From NCBI GenBank assembly GCA_041178545.1, contig JBEGVB010000024.1, forward strand, positions 4,070 to 68,069: a stretch of 64,000 nucleotides of DNA, given 5' to 3'. Under the pieces are notes generated by a model, which was not told where the DNA came from, searched no databases, and saw only the letters and a list, made by a program, of their open reading frames with translations. A program made the position numbers and the translations under genes. Origin of the DNA: JBEATZ01 sp041178545. Lineage in GTDB: Bacteria; Planctomycetota; UBA1135; UBA2386. Numbering within the stretch: the first letter of the stretch is position 1; the number at the start of each line of letters is the position of its first letter. Shown piece after piece: positions 1 to 8,818 of this stretch.

Positions 1-727
1 GGTGCGTGCGACCGGTGCGGGGCAGGCAGCGGAAGTAGGTGAACCCACGGAACCGCTCGAGGACCTCGTAGAAGGTGCTCGACTCGCGACCGCCTTCCTG
101 CACCACGATCATGCGGTCGGGGGCGCGGGGGTCGCTGGCGATGGGCCGGTCGATCCAGTCGGAGTCGAACCGCGACTCACCGTAGGCAATGCAGTGGTAC
201 TCCTTGCGGGCCGTGCGCTCCTTGAACTGGGCGCGGAGCCAGTGGAACGCTTCGTCGTTCCGCGCGAGGAGCATGACCCCCGAGGTGTCGCGGTCCAGAC
301 GGTGGACGATGCCGGGGCGGTCCGCACCGCCGTGGGCTGGGAGGGCGCCGTAGCGGGCCCGCCCGAAGCTGGCGACGGTGTGGCCGACGAAGCCCTTCCC
401 CTCGGGCGGGTGGCTGGCGAGGCCCGCGGGCTTGTTGATGGCCACCAGCCACGGGTCCTCGTGGAGCACCGGTACGTCGGGAGGGGGCTCGCCGCCGCCC
501 GAGAGGGGGTCCCAGGGCTCCTCCTCGGGGACCGCGAAGGCCACCTGCTGGCCGGCGACAAGTTGGAGGCCGGGCTTGGGCTTGGCCCCTTCGAGGGTCA
601 CGTGGCCCTGCTCCACCAGCCCGCGCGCCATGCTGCGGCTCGAGACCTCCGGCTGCCGCGCCAGGAACAGGTCCAGTCGGATCCCGTCCTCGTCCTGGCT
701 CACGGTGCGTTCGAACCGCTGGGTCAT
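1..727 (-). CDS. RluA/RluD-family 23S rRNA pseudouridine synthase (C-terminus beyond window)
   Basis: This enzyme isomerises uridine to pseudouridine, most likely in 23S rRNA. The ATG at 727 opens a frame reading leftwards to the window edge, so about 242 residues are visible and the C-terminus is missing. Residues about 18-60 form an S4-type RNA-binding domain. A linker leads to the catalytic domain, with INKPAGL near residue 97 and the family signature HRLDRDTSG at residues 142-150, where Asp145 is the catalytic aspartate. Full-length relatives are about 300-330 residues. The S4 domain fits RluC/RluD rather than RluA, but the target uridine cannot be read from this fragment. The frame is intact. 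Confidence 0.93.
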   Translation of the reverse strand, partial: MTQRFERTVSQDEDGIRLDLFLARQPEVSSRSMARGLVEQGHVTLEGAKPKPGLQLVAGQQVAFAVPEEEPWDPLSGGGEPPPDVPVLHEDPWLVAINKPAGLASHPPEGKGFVGHTVASFGRARYGALPAHGGADRPGIVHRLDRDTSGVMLLARNDEAFHWLRAQFKERTARKEYHCIAYGESRFDSDWIDRPIASDPRAPDRMIVVQEGGRESSTFYEVLERFRGFTYFRCLPRTGRTH

Positions 728-897
728 GGGAGTGTTTTGGCATGCTTTCCACCGGTTGCCAACGGTCTGGTCATGGAAACTGCCGCAGCCCCAACTCTCG
801 ATGCCGGAAGGATCTGGAGCGTGGAAAGCTTGTGGAAAAAGGGGGCGACGGTCGGTCTAGTGGAAACGTCTTTCGGTCCGGAGCCAAGGCAACCTCC

Positions 898-1938
898 ATG
901 CGGTTCTCCGATACGCTCGAACGTCCTGCCCCGCGCGAGTCCCGCGCCCCCAACCGAGTCTTGATCGTCGACGACGACCCGGGGGTGCTCGCCACACTGA
1001 CCAGCATGATGCAGGGAGCGGGCTACGACGTGACCCCCACCGGCAACCTGCGCGAGGCGCTGCAGTCCCTGGGGAACGACCGGTTCCATCTGGTGCTGAC
1101 GGACCTCTACCTCGGCGAGCAGGACCTCGGGTACCGGGTGGCGGAGGTTGCGCACAACCAGAACCCGCCGGTGCCGGTCGTGCTGCTGACCGCAAAGCCG
1201 AGCTTCGACAATGCAGCGGCAGCACTGCGCAGCCGCGTCAGCGAGATGGTGGTGAAGCCCGTCGACCCCCACACCCTGCTGACCACCTGCCGCCGCACGA
1301 TCCACGAGGCGCAACTCACCCACCGCAACCGCCAGTTGGAGGCGCAGAACCGCGTGCTCGCGGCGGTGCTGCCGCGCGCGATCGAGATCAAGGACCCGAC
1401 GACGAGCGGCCACGCCGACCGAGTGGTCGGCTACGCAGACTCGCTCGCACGACGCTGCGGCATCGGACACGAGGACCGGGACCACCTGCGCCTCGCCGCA
1501 CTGCTGCACGACGTTGGCAAGATCGGCGTGCCCGACAGCATCCTCACCAAGCCAGGCGCACTGACGCCCGACGAGCGCGAGGTGATCAACCGCCACCCCA
1601 AGATGGGTTTCGACATGCTGGAGCCGCTGCAGCACCACGAGAAGGTGCGGCTTTGGGTGTACCAGCACCACGAACGTTGGGACGGCAAGGGCTACCCAGA
1701 GGGGCTTGCCGGCGAGGACGTCGCTCTGCCCGGCAGGATCCTGATCCTCGCCGAGGTGTATGACGCGCTGGCGGAGACGCGCAGCTACAAGCCTGCCTGG
1801 GAGATCCCCAAGATCGTGGCCCTGTTCCGCGACCAGGCCGGCAGGCACTTCGACCCCGAGTTGGCGAAGATGGTGGCGGACGGGCTCGAACGTCAGGGCG
1901 CGCGGTTCTTCGCAGCCGACCCAGGCTCGCTGTTCTGA
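898..1938 (+). CDS. Response regulator with HD-GYP cyclic-di-GMP phosphodiesterase domain
   Basis: A two-domain cytoplasmic signalling protein of 346 residues. Residues about 19-130 are a receiver domain with the acidic cluster VDDD (24-27), phospho-acceptor Asp69 in LVLTDLYLG, and the conserved lysine in VVKPVD (about 120). A short helical linker leads to an HD-GYP domain with the metal-binding HD pair in LLHDVGKIG (His204-Asp205) and an intact HHERWDGKGYP motif (258-267), so phosphodiesterase activity on c-di-GMP is expected. The frame stays open further upstream, but ATG 898 is where receiver-like sequence starts. No partner kinase is adjacent, so it is an orphan regulator, or one served by the hybrid kinase at 31059-32702. 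Confidence 0.93.
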   Translation: MRFSDTLERPAPRESRAPNRVLIVDDDPGVLATLTSMMQGAGYDVTPTGNLREALQSLGNDRFHLVLTDLYLGEQDLGYRVAEVAHNQNPPVPVVLLTAKPSFDNAAAALRSRVSEMVVKPVDPHTLLTTCRRTIHEAQLTHRNRQLEAQNRVLAAVLPRAIEIKDPTTSGHADRVVGYADSLARRCGIGHEDRDHLRLAALLHDVGKIGVPDSILTKPGALTPDEREVINRHPKMGFDMLEPLQHHEKVRLWVYQHHERWDGKGYPEGLAGEDVALPGRILILAEVYDALAETRSYKPAWEIPKIVALFRDQAGRHFDPELAKMVADGLERQGARFFAADPGSLF

Positions 1939-2230
1939 CCTTGACTCCAGCCCCGTTCCGCGACGAAGCGCACGGCCGGTAGCGCCCCTGCCAACGGCAC
2001 CAGGCACGCGGTGCGCCAAGCCCGCAACGTGGCTTCGCGCGAGTCGCTGAGGATCGCGCCCACCCGTCGCGCTTGGTCCGGATCCTCGGGCTACCCTTGC
2101 GGGGGTTGGCAGCAGGGACCCCTCGGGCATGATCTCGCAAAGCCCGGATTCGCTCGATACGCTCCTCGCCCCTCTCGCCCCGCGGCAGGGCCCGCCCGCC
2201 CGCCGCACCCCTGGAACCCACCGACATCCG
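1939..2230. other. Intergenic region, no feature recognised
   Basis: These 292 bases lie between the HD-GYP gene and the FGE-domain gene, both on the plus strand. I see no convincing ORF with coding character, no tRNA-like or Shine-Dalgarno-supported element, and no strong hairpin with a T tract. Presumably it holds the terminator or 3' region of the first gene and the promoter of the second. Confidence 0.5.
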
Positions 2231-4192
2231 ATGCACCTGCGCCTCTACCGCGCCGCATTCCCGCTGCTTCCTGCCGTCCTCGGCCTGGTCGGCCAGAACG
2301 CCATGGCCCAGGACCCCGCCCAGCCCGCCGCGCCAACCCAACTGGGAGTGCCGGAGGGCGTGCCGGACTTCCTGAAGCCGGTGCCCGGGGGACAGGTGTG
2401 GCTCGGGCTCAGTGCCGAGAAGCTGCTGGAGGTTGCCTCGCAGGCAGTCAGTCCCGCCAATCCCGACCGCGCCGAGGCCAAGAAGCTGGAGCGCGCCCTG
2501 AAGTACTCCGCATCGGCACTGGGCCGGACCCGCGCAACCGTCGAGCCCTTCCTGCTCGGCAAGTGGCAGGTGACCAACAAGGAGTACGAGAACTACATCA
2601 AGCTCACCAAGAGCCGCTTCCCGTTCCACTGGTGGCGTTTCGGCCGCAAGGACGACTACGAGGCGCGCATCGCGGACATCAACCGCGAGTTCCCGCAGGA
2701 GAAGGTGCTCGCCGCGGTCTACTACTGGGAGCGTCACTGGAAGGACCTGCCCTACGCCCTCAAGGACGAGACCGGCAAGCCCATCGACAACCTCCCTGTC
2801 GTCCAGGTGTCGTGGACCGACGCCGTCAAGTTCGCCGGCTGGCTCGGCATGCGCCTCCCCAACGAGGCCGAGTGGACCCGCGCCGCGCGCGGTGAGTCGG
2901 ATGCCGCCTGGCTCTGGGGCACCAAGGCTGGGGGCGTCGACAAGTTCGACCTCAAGTCGCTGGATGCCGTCCGCATGGCCAACATGTCGGACCAGAAGCT
3001 GAAGCCGCACAGCGACTTCCCCGCCACCAACGGCGCCTATGGCCACCACCACATGCTCGGCCAGGTGTGGGAGTACATGGCCGAGCGCGACTTCGTGCCG
3101 CTCAGCGGCTCCGCCGACTACAAGAAGGAGCTGGAGAAGCTGCAGAAGTCGAAGGGCGGCAAGGGTGTCGAGAACCCGCCCGTCTACAAGGAAGGCGCCG
3201 TCGTCGTCAAAGGTGGTTCGTTCATGTCGGGCAACGACCCGATCCAGTTGCTCATCGACGCCCGCGTGCCGATGCAGACCAACGAGACCGTGGACACCGT
3301 GGGCTTCCGCCTCGCCAAGAGCCTGAAGCCCGGCGCCGACATGCTCTCGTCGCTGCTGAAGACGGACTACACGTCCCAGATGCTCAACCCGAGCCAGGTC
3401 CCGGACCTCGCCGCGCAGGTGGGCATCGAGCGGTACGAGATGAACAGCGAGGGCTTCCCCGCCAGGTACGAGGCCTTCTCGCTGGCCCCGCTGAACTGGG
3501 TCACCAACGGCAAGAACGCAGCGCTCGACAAGCTGGCCGACCAGAGTCGCAGCGCCCCAATCCCCGTCGCGACGCTGGCGCTCACCATGAAGCTGGAGCA
3601 GCCCGCGCTCGAGCCCGGCATCTACACCCTCGCCTACCGCCACAAGGGCATGGGCAAGGAACTCGCCGAGGCGATCCGCACCGGCCACAAGGCCGTGCAG
3701 AACATCCTCAAGAAGAAGGAGAAGGGCGAGGAGCCGGACGAGAAGGACCTCGCCGGCGACTGGAAGGACATCATCACCCGTGCCGGCCTCACGCAGGCGG
3801 ACCTGGAGCCCAAGGACGCCGTCGAGAAGCTCAAGTTCGTGCGGTTCGGCGGTGCCGAACTCGACACCGAGACCGGCCTCTACGTGTTCGTCAACAACGA
3901 GGGCAAGGTCGCCGCAACGCTGCCGGTGAAGCTGGAGAACCTGCCTGCTGCCAACGCCCTGCCGAGCCACCTCGACCTCAAGGTCACCAAGACGGCCAAG
4001 GGTGAGGAGAAGGAGCACCTGATGGTGCGCTTCGGCACCCCCATCGAGGAGCGCAACGCGAAGCGGGTGCTGGACACCAAGCTGGACCTGATCCTGGCAG
4101 AGAAGCCTTCAGGCAAGCCCTGGCGGATGCCGACAACTGCCCATGACATGGCCGCCCCGACGGGTGGCCAGAACAAGCAGAGCAGCCGCTGA
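2231..4192 (+). CDS. Exported FGE-sulfatase (SUMF1-fold) domain protein
   Basis: The 653-residue product starts with a signal peptide (residues 1 to about 26, hydrophobic core then AMA-Q). Residues about 50-330 carry the formylglycine-generating-enzyme fold, recognisable from PVPGG, KWQVTNKEY, PVVQVSWTDAVKFAGWLG, RLPNEAEWTRAARG and GFRLAKS. The cysteines that make genuine sulfatase-activating FGE catalytic are absent near VKGGSFMSGND, so it more likely serves as a non-enzymatic module, as in many planctomycete and Bacteroidetes proteins. The remaining 300 or so residues are charged, with Lys/Glu-rich stretches, and match nothing I know. ATG 2231 was chosen because it begins the signal peptide. 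The stop is followed after one base by the GTG of the cupin gene, implying co-translation. Confidence 0.85.
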   Translation: MHLRLYRAAFPLLPAVLGLVGQNAMAQDPAQPAAPTQLGVPEGVPDFLKPVPGGQVWLGLSAEKLLEVASQAVSPANPDRAEAKKLERALKYSASALGRTRATVEPFLLGKWQVTNKEYENYIKLTKSRFPFHWWRFGRKDDYEARIADINREFPQEKVLAAVYYWERHWKDLPYALKDETGKPIDNLPVVQVSWTDAVKFAGWLGMRLPNEAEWTRAARGESDAAWLWGTKAGGVDKFDLKSLDAVRMANMSDQKLKPHSDFPATNGAYGHHHMLGQVWEYMAERDFVPLSGSADYKKELEKLQKSKGGKGVENPPVYKEGAVVVKGGSFMSGNDPIQLLIDARVPMQTNETVDTVGFRLAKSLKPGADMLSSLLKTDYTSQMLNPSQVPDLAAQVGIERYEMNSEGFPARYEAFSLAPLNWVTNGKNAALDKLADQSRSAPIPVATLALTMKLEQPALEPGIYTLAYRHKGMGKELAEAIRTGHKAVQNILKKKEKGEEPDEKDLAGDWKDIITRAGLTQADLEPKDAVEKLKFVRFGGAELDTETGLYVFVNNEGKVAATLPVKLENLPAANALPSHLDLKVTKTAKGEEKEHLMVRFGTPIEERNAKRVLDTKLDLILAEKPSGKPWRMPTTAHDMAAPTGGQNKQSSR

Positions 4193-4193
4193 C

Positions 4194-4760
4194 GTGACCC
4201 ATCCCATCGACCCGCAGGCCAAGGTGACGGTCAACGACCGCGCCAAGGCGTCCTTCTCCTACCAGGACTACAGCGCGAAGACGCCCATCCAGGGCGTCGA
4301 GATCGTGGAGCTGCGTCGCTTCAACGACGACGGCGGAGCGATCACCGAGCTGGGACGGCTGACGGCGGGGATGCACGGCCAGCTCGCGGGGTTCGAGTGC
4401 AAGCAGGTCAACTACTCCGAGGTCGAGCCCGGCGCGATCAAGGCGTACCACATGCACCACCGCCAGACGGACGTGTGGTACGTGCCGCCCTGCGACAAGC
4501 TGCTCCTCGTGCTGCACGACTGCCGCAAGGGTTCGCCCACGGAGGGTGCGACCATGCGGTTCGTACTGGGTGACGGCAAGGACCGTCTCGTGCGCATCCC
4601 CCCGGGCGTCGCCCACGGGACGCGCAACCTCGCCCAGGAACGCGGCCGCATCCTCTACATGGTCGACGTGCAGTTCTCGGTGAAGCCCGGCGAGTGCGAC
4701 GAGGGTCGCCTGCCTTGGGACTTCCTCGGTGCCGAGGTCTGGGAGATGGTCCGCGGCTGA
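4194..4760 (+). CDS. dTDP-4-dehydrorhamnose 3,5-epimerase-like cupin (RmlC family)
   Basis: A 188-residue cupin-fold protein of the RmlC/WxcM-like sugar-epimerase superfamily, presumably acting on a nucleotide-activated 4-keto sugar for surface polysaccharide. Supporting sequences are AYHMHHRQTDVWYV (the histidine-containing beta-barrel core), RIPPGVAHGTRNL and a C-terminus ending WDFLGAEVWEM, which resembles RmlC tails. GTG 4194 is taken as the start: it lies one base past the upstream TGA (TGACGTGA), the same arrangement as the msrB/methyltransferase junction at 34034-34040. The RmlD-like gene at 4785-5612 converges on it, which supports a role in deoxysugar metabolism, although rmlA and rmlB are not in view. 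Exact substrate unknown. Confidence 0.82.
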   Translation: MTHPIDPQAKVTVNDRAKASFSYQDYSAKTPIQGVEIVELRRFNDDGGAITELGRLTAGMHGQLAGFECKQVNYSEVEPGAIKAYHMHHRQTDVWYVPPCDKLLLVLHDCRKGSPTEGATMRFVLGDGKDRLVRIPPGVAHGTRNLAQERGRILYMVDVQFSVKPGECDEGRLPWDFLGAEVWEMVRG

Positions 4761-4784
4761 GCCGCCGGTCCGTTCGACCCGCCG

Positions 4785-5612
4785 TCAGGCATCCGCCAAC
4801 ATCGCGTCGAGCGACCGACTCGCACGCCACTCGCCAGCCAGAGACACGTCGCGGGGTCGCGTGGCGTCCTCGCAGTCCATAGGCACGAGGAGTTCTGCCG
4901 GCAGGCCGTGCACGGCGCAGAACCGCTGGCCGAGTTCCCAGCGCGAGAGGCGCTCGGGTCCCGGCAGGTGCTGCACCTCGGGCACGAGCGGGTCTCCCTC
5001 CGCCAGCCGCGCTGCGATGCCCGCGATGGCCACTGCGGCATCGGCCGCGTGCAGCGGGGTGCGGTACTCGTTGGGGAACAGGTGCACGGGTTTCCGCGCC
5101 ATGAGCGCGGCCCGGATCATCCCGGTCGCGCCACGGAACGCCGGGTCGGGACCGAAGAGGAGCGGCAGCCGCACCACCTTGCCGCCCGCGGCTCGCACCC
5201 GTTCCTCGCCCTCGGCCTTGGTCATCCCGTACACCGAGAGCGGCGCAACCGGTGCCGCGGCACCGTACGGCGCAGCCCTGCCGTCGAAGACGAGGTCGGT
5301 GGAGACCATCAGGATCCTGCCGCCCATCGCCTCGGCAAGGGCGCCGGGCAGGACGGCGTTGACCTGACGTGCACGCTCGGGGTCGGCAGCGCACTCGCCC
5401 ATGCGGCTCATGGCCGCGAGGTGAACGACCACGTCCGGCCCGGCAGCGACCAGCACCTCCCTCCTTGCCTCCGGCTGCGTGAGGTCGACGGCCACGTCGC
5501 CGCGACTCCTCCCGACCCCGACGACGCGGGCGCGCCGCCGCTGGAGGGCAGCGGTCACGAACGGGCCGAGGAAGCCCGTGGCGCCGGTCACGAGGGCACG
5601 GAAGGCTGGCAT
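4785..5612 (-). CDS. RmlD-type NAD(P)-dependent sugar reductase/epimerase (SDR extended)
   Basis: A 275-residue extended short-chain dehydrogenase. It has the N-terminal Rossmann glycine motif VTGATGFLG (residues about 8-16), an NAD(P)-binding VHLAAMS segment, and the catalytic Tyr-x-x-x-Lys in VYGMTKAEGE with the upstream serine in MVSTDLVFDG. These are the features of dTDP-4-dehydrorhamnose reductase (RmlD) and related sugar-nucleotide enzymes. ATG 5612 starts exactly at the Rossmann strand. The gene is convergent with the RmlC-like cupin (24-bp gap) and divergent from the lipid kinase gene (59-bp gap). The C-terminal substrate domain does not let me separate RmlD from a general sugar epimerase. 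Confidence 0.85.
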   Translation of the reverse strand: MPAFRALVTGATGFLGPFVTAALQRRRARVVGVGRSRGDVAVDLTQPEARREVLVAAGPDVVVHLAAMSRMGECAADPERARQVNAVLPGALAEAMGGRILMVSTDLVFDGRAAPYGAAAPVAPLSVYGMTKAEGEERVRAAGGKVVRLPLLFGPDPAFRGATGMIRAALMARKPVHLFPNEYRTPLHAADAAVAIAGIAARLAEGDPLVPEVQHLPGPERLSRWELGQRFCAVHGLPAELLVPMDCEDATRPRDVSLAGEWRASRSLDAMLADA

Positions 5613-5671
5613 CGCGCCCCTATGGTTGCGACAGTTCGCCGGGAACGAAAGCCCAGCGGTCCCAAACCACG

Positions 5672-6553
5672 ATGCATCGCCTCCTGATCCTCGCCAACCC
5701 GATCTCCGGGGGCGGCAAGGCACGCCTGCTCGCGCCTGCCTTGGCAACGGCGCTGCGCGCACGCGGCATCGAGTCCGAGGTGCACCTCACCAGGTCCGCA
5801 GGGGACGCCGCAGCACGGGCTGCGAGTGCGGCCGCAGAGGGGTTCAGCGGACTGGTGGCGGTGGGCGGCGACGGGACCGTCAACGAGGTGCTGAACGGCA
5901 TGGCGGACCCGTCCATGCCCCTCGCGGTCCTGCCCGTGGGCACGGCCAACGTGCTCGCACTCGAACTCGGCCTGCCCCGCGACCCGGAGGTGCTTGCGGA
6001 CCTCGTCGCCTCGGGGTCCACGCGGCAACTGGCCATCGGACTCGCAGCGGGCCGCCGCTTCCTGCTCTTCTGCGGCATCGGTCTCGACGGTGCCGTGGTG
6101 CAGCGGTTGAGCCAGGTGCGGACCGGCACCCTCGGCAAGCACAAGTGGGCGGCCCCCATCCTGCACACGGTGCTGCACTGGCCCAAGTACAACCTCTCGG
6201 TCACGTTCGACGACGGCACGAGGCTCGAGGACGTGAGCACGGTGCTGGTCACCCGCGTGCGCAACTACGGCGGCATCGCGGCGATGCCCCCCGGCATCGA
6301 CCTCGGCGACGGGAAGCTCCACGTGCTGTGCTTCCGGCCGCGCTCGCGGCTCGCATGGGTGTGGCTGGGCCTCCTCGCCATCCTCCGCCTGCTGCGCCCC
6401 GGCCGCTGGCTGGACCACCGCACTGCGCGTTCGCTGACGGTCACGGGCCCTGCACCCTGCCAGGTCGATGGCGACCACGGTGGCACGACCCCGCTCACGG
6501 TCGAACTCGCACCAGTGCTCGCAACGGTGTTCGCGCCGCAGCCGAGGGGCTGA
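5672..6553 (+). CDS. Diacylglycerol kinase-like lipid kinase (DAGK/YegS family)
   Basis: A 293-residue protein of the DagK/YegS/sphingosine-kinase superfamily, which phosphorylates membrane lipids with ATP. The N-terminus LLILANPISGGGKA and the nucleotide-binding VGGDGTVNEVLNG (residues about 67-79) are diagnostic, followed by PVGTANVLALELGL. The C-terminal half has the expected GGIAAMPPGIDLGDGKLHVL element and ends in a beta-sandwich. Length is normal for the family. It starts 59 bp from the divergent SDR gene and ends 3 bp before the stop of the convergent STAS-fusion gene. The lipid substrate cannot be inferred. Confidence 0.9.
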   Translation: MHRLLILANPISGGGKARLLAPALATALRARGIESEVHLTRSAGDAAARAASAAAEGFSGLVAVGGDGTVNEVLNGMADPSMPLAVLPVGTANVLALELGLPRDPEVLADLVASGSTRQLAIGLAAGRRFLLFCGIGLDGAVVQRLSQVRTGTLGKHKWAAPILHTVLHWPKYNLSVTFDDGTRLEDVSTVLVTRVRNYGGIAAMPPGIDLGDGKLHVLCFRPRSRLAWVWLGLLAILRLLRPGRWLDHRTARSLTVTGPAPCQVDGDHGGTTPLTVELAPVLATVFAPQPRG

Positions 6554-6556
6554 GCC

Positions 6557-8695
6557 TCAGGCCCCGAGTCCGCGCTGCAGGCGCTCGACCACCAGCCCCG
6601 CCACCCACGTCGACACGCGCTTGGTGCGCAGCGGCAGCTGGGTGAAGCACACGAGGGGCAGGGTCCACTGCAGCAGGGGCAACAGGTAGGCAGCCTCGCC
6701 GCCCGCGTCCCCCGCCTGACGGCGCGCCAGGCCGCGCAGCAGGGCTGCCATCGCAAGCCCCTTGTCGAGCATGGGATCGCCGCTCGGGCGGTCCGGCTCC
6801 CCCACCGCGAAGAAGTCCGCGTGGCCGTGCAGATGGCGGTGTGCGAGCAGCACGCGCAGCTCGTCCTCGTCCGACTCCATGCGCGGGTGCTGCAGGGTCA
6901 GCAACGGCTCGAGACGCGCGAAGTCGGAACAGACGTTGCGCTCGCGCGTCTCCGAGAAGTCGATCACGTAGAGGTTCTCGCGGTCGTCGACGAGCACGTT
7001 GTTCAGGTTGAGGTCGCCGTGCGTGATGGAGATGCGGCAGCGGGTGAGTTGGGCGCGCAGCCGCGGCCACTCGTGCCGGAGGAACCACCACGGATTGGCG
7101 ACGTCGCAGGCAAGCGGCCCACAGGGGATGCGCGGCGCATCGGGGTCGATCCCCAGCACGTCGACCGCAACCGACTCCATCCCGCGGAACAGCACGCGTG
7201 GGTCGTGCTCGTCGAACAGTGAGACCTCGCGCTCACGCCACTGGCCGTACCAAGGCTGCAGCACGGAGCCCGCGAGTTGCAGGTAGAGCCTGCGCAGGTC
7301 CGCGACCGGCTGCAGGGCATGCACGTCCGCGAGCGAGTGCAGCCGTGCGCCGGCACCGTTGATGCCCACGAAGTTGTAGCGCAACCCAGCTGACTCGCCG
7401 CGGTTGGCGCGGCCCATGATCACCGTGCTGTTGTTGAGGATGAAGTTGCGGACGTACTCGTGGTACGCGCGCTCCTCCCGGTCGGTGAATGCGTGGGAAC
7501 TGACCTTCAGCACCGTGGGGATGGTGGTGCGCCCCTCGTGGTCGTGGCTCGCCACGGCATATGTGGCGGCGCTGTAGCCGCCGGTGAGACGGGTCAGGCG
7601 GATCGAGCTGGAGCCGTGGTACAGGGTGCGCGCGATCACCTCGGCCTCCTCGCCGAGGTCCGCCGGGGCATCGACCCGCAGACGCGCTGCGGAACCGTCG
7701 GCCACCTGGTCCGCGCGCCAGACGAAGGCCGTGGCCGACCCCTTGCCCAGTGCCGTGCTCGCGTCCACGGCAACCAGGTCCTCTGCACCCTCGACAGCGG
7801 TGGCGAGTGCAGCCGGCGAACCGGGCAACACGGCTGTGGAACCCCACTCCAGTGCGGGTCCCGTCGCAACAACGGCCCCGCCGCCCGGCGCACACACGAC
7901 AACGCGCGCCCGCCTGCGGTCCCCGACCGCAACACAACTGAAGATGCCGAGCCAACCGTCGCCAGCAGCCGCACGGCACGCGGCCAGCAAGCCATCCTCG
8001 TCCGTCAGTCCCTTGCTGCGCAGGACGAGCGTTGGCGCTCCCCGCAGTGCAACGGCCTCGTCGAGGTGCACGAAGGCTGCATGCGGCAGGGCGGCGAGCA
8101 GGTGGTCGCAGGACCCGTTGCCGAACTGCATGCCCACGAGGCTGCCCGTGGAGACGAACCGCATGGGTTGCGCAGCGGCCTGCTCGCGACTCGCTCCCGT
8201 GCCCCCGGCACCCGTCGCGAGACCGAGTTCGGCGAAGCTCGTGGGAGCAAGCGGGCCCGGCGCAAGCCGTTCCATCCGCCCAGCACCCGGCTCACCGTGT
8301 GCAAGTTCGAAGGACGTTCCGCCGTGCTCGAAAGCAGCAGCACCGCCGGCCGAGGCTCGGTCCCCGCCCGCGGCGGCAACTGCACTGGCGAGGTCGGCGG
8401 CCTGCGGCCAGAACGCACCCATCCCGGAGATCTCCAGCACGTCGCGCACCCCGGGGCGCAAGCCGGCAAGGGTCGTCGTCCGCCCAGCTGCGCGCTGCCG
8501 CTTCTCGTGGGCCAGCAGCACGCGCAGGCCCGCGCTGGACACGTAGTCGACACCACAGACGTCCCAGACCGTGGGCGCAGGGGCATGGGACTCGAGCCAC
8601 GAGCCGAGGACGCCAGCCGTGCTGCCGTCGATCCTGCCCCGGAGCACGAGGACAGGCACCGCGGTGCCACTGGCAAGGGCGAGTTCGAGTGCCAT
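6557..8695 (-). CDS. STAS domain protein fused to a kinase-like (phosphotransferase-fold, TCAD9-like) domain
   Basis: A 712-residue multidomain protein. Residues 1 to about 100 form a STAS domain of the anti-sigma-antagonist type, with the phospho-acceptor region DYVSSAGLRVLL (Ser53/Ser54). Residues about 100-170 are Ala/Gly-rich. Residues about 170-320 form an unrecognised alpha/beta region. The C-terminal half (about 350-700) looks like an aminoglycoside-phosphotransferase/protein-kinase fold: a possible nucleotide loop in LTGGYSAATY, TVLKVSS with a candidate ATP-binding lysine, the catalytic-loop-like ITHGDLNLNNVLVD (near 557) and the metal-binding-like VIDFSET (near 577). This resembles the ternary-complex-associated domain 9 described in bacterial signalling and conflict proteins; that assignment is from memory and unverified. 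ATG 8695 begins the STAS domain. Confidence 0.72.
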   Translation of the reverse strand: MALELALASGTAVPVLVLRGRIDGSTAGVLGSWLESHAPAPTVWDVCGVDYVSSAGLRVLLAHEKRQRAAGRTTTLAGLRPGVRDVLEISGMGAFWPQAADLASAVAAAGGDRASAGGAAAFEHGGTSFELAHGEPGAGRMERLAPGPLAPTSFAELGLATGAGGTGASREQAAAQPMRFVSTGSLVGMQFGNGSCDHLLAALPHAAFVHLDEAVALRGAPTLVLRSKGLTDEDGLLAACRAAAGDGWLGIFSCVAVGDRRRARVVVCAPGGGAVVATGPALEWGSTAVLPGSPAALATAVEGAEDLVAVDASTALGKGSATAFVWRADQVADGSAARLRVDAPADLGEEAEVIARTLYHGSSSIRLTRLTGGYSAATYAVASHDHEGRTTIPTVLKVSSHAFTDREERAYHEYVRNFILNNSTVIMGRANRGESAGLRYNFVGINGAGARLHSLADVHALQPVADLRRLYLQLAGSVLQPWYGQWREREVSLFDEHDPRVLFRGMESVAVDVLGIDPDAPRIPCGPLACDVANPWWFLRHEWPRLRAQLTRCRISITHGDLNLNNVLVDDRENLYVIDFSETRERNVCSDFARLEPLLTLQHPRMESDEDELRVLLAHRHLHGHADFFAVGEPDRPSGDPMLDKGLAMAALLRGLARRQAGDAGGEAAYLLPLLQWTLPLVCFTQLPLRTKRVSTWVAGLVVERLQRGLGA

Positions 8696-8818
8696 GGGGG
8701 GATTCTGGGGAAGGGGCCGTGCGGCACCAGCCCCACGAGCGGTTTCCCGGTTGTCGATCGCGAGGAACCCGCGGCCCCACCGGCACCGTCGAACACGCGG
8801 TACCATCCGCCCCTGAAC

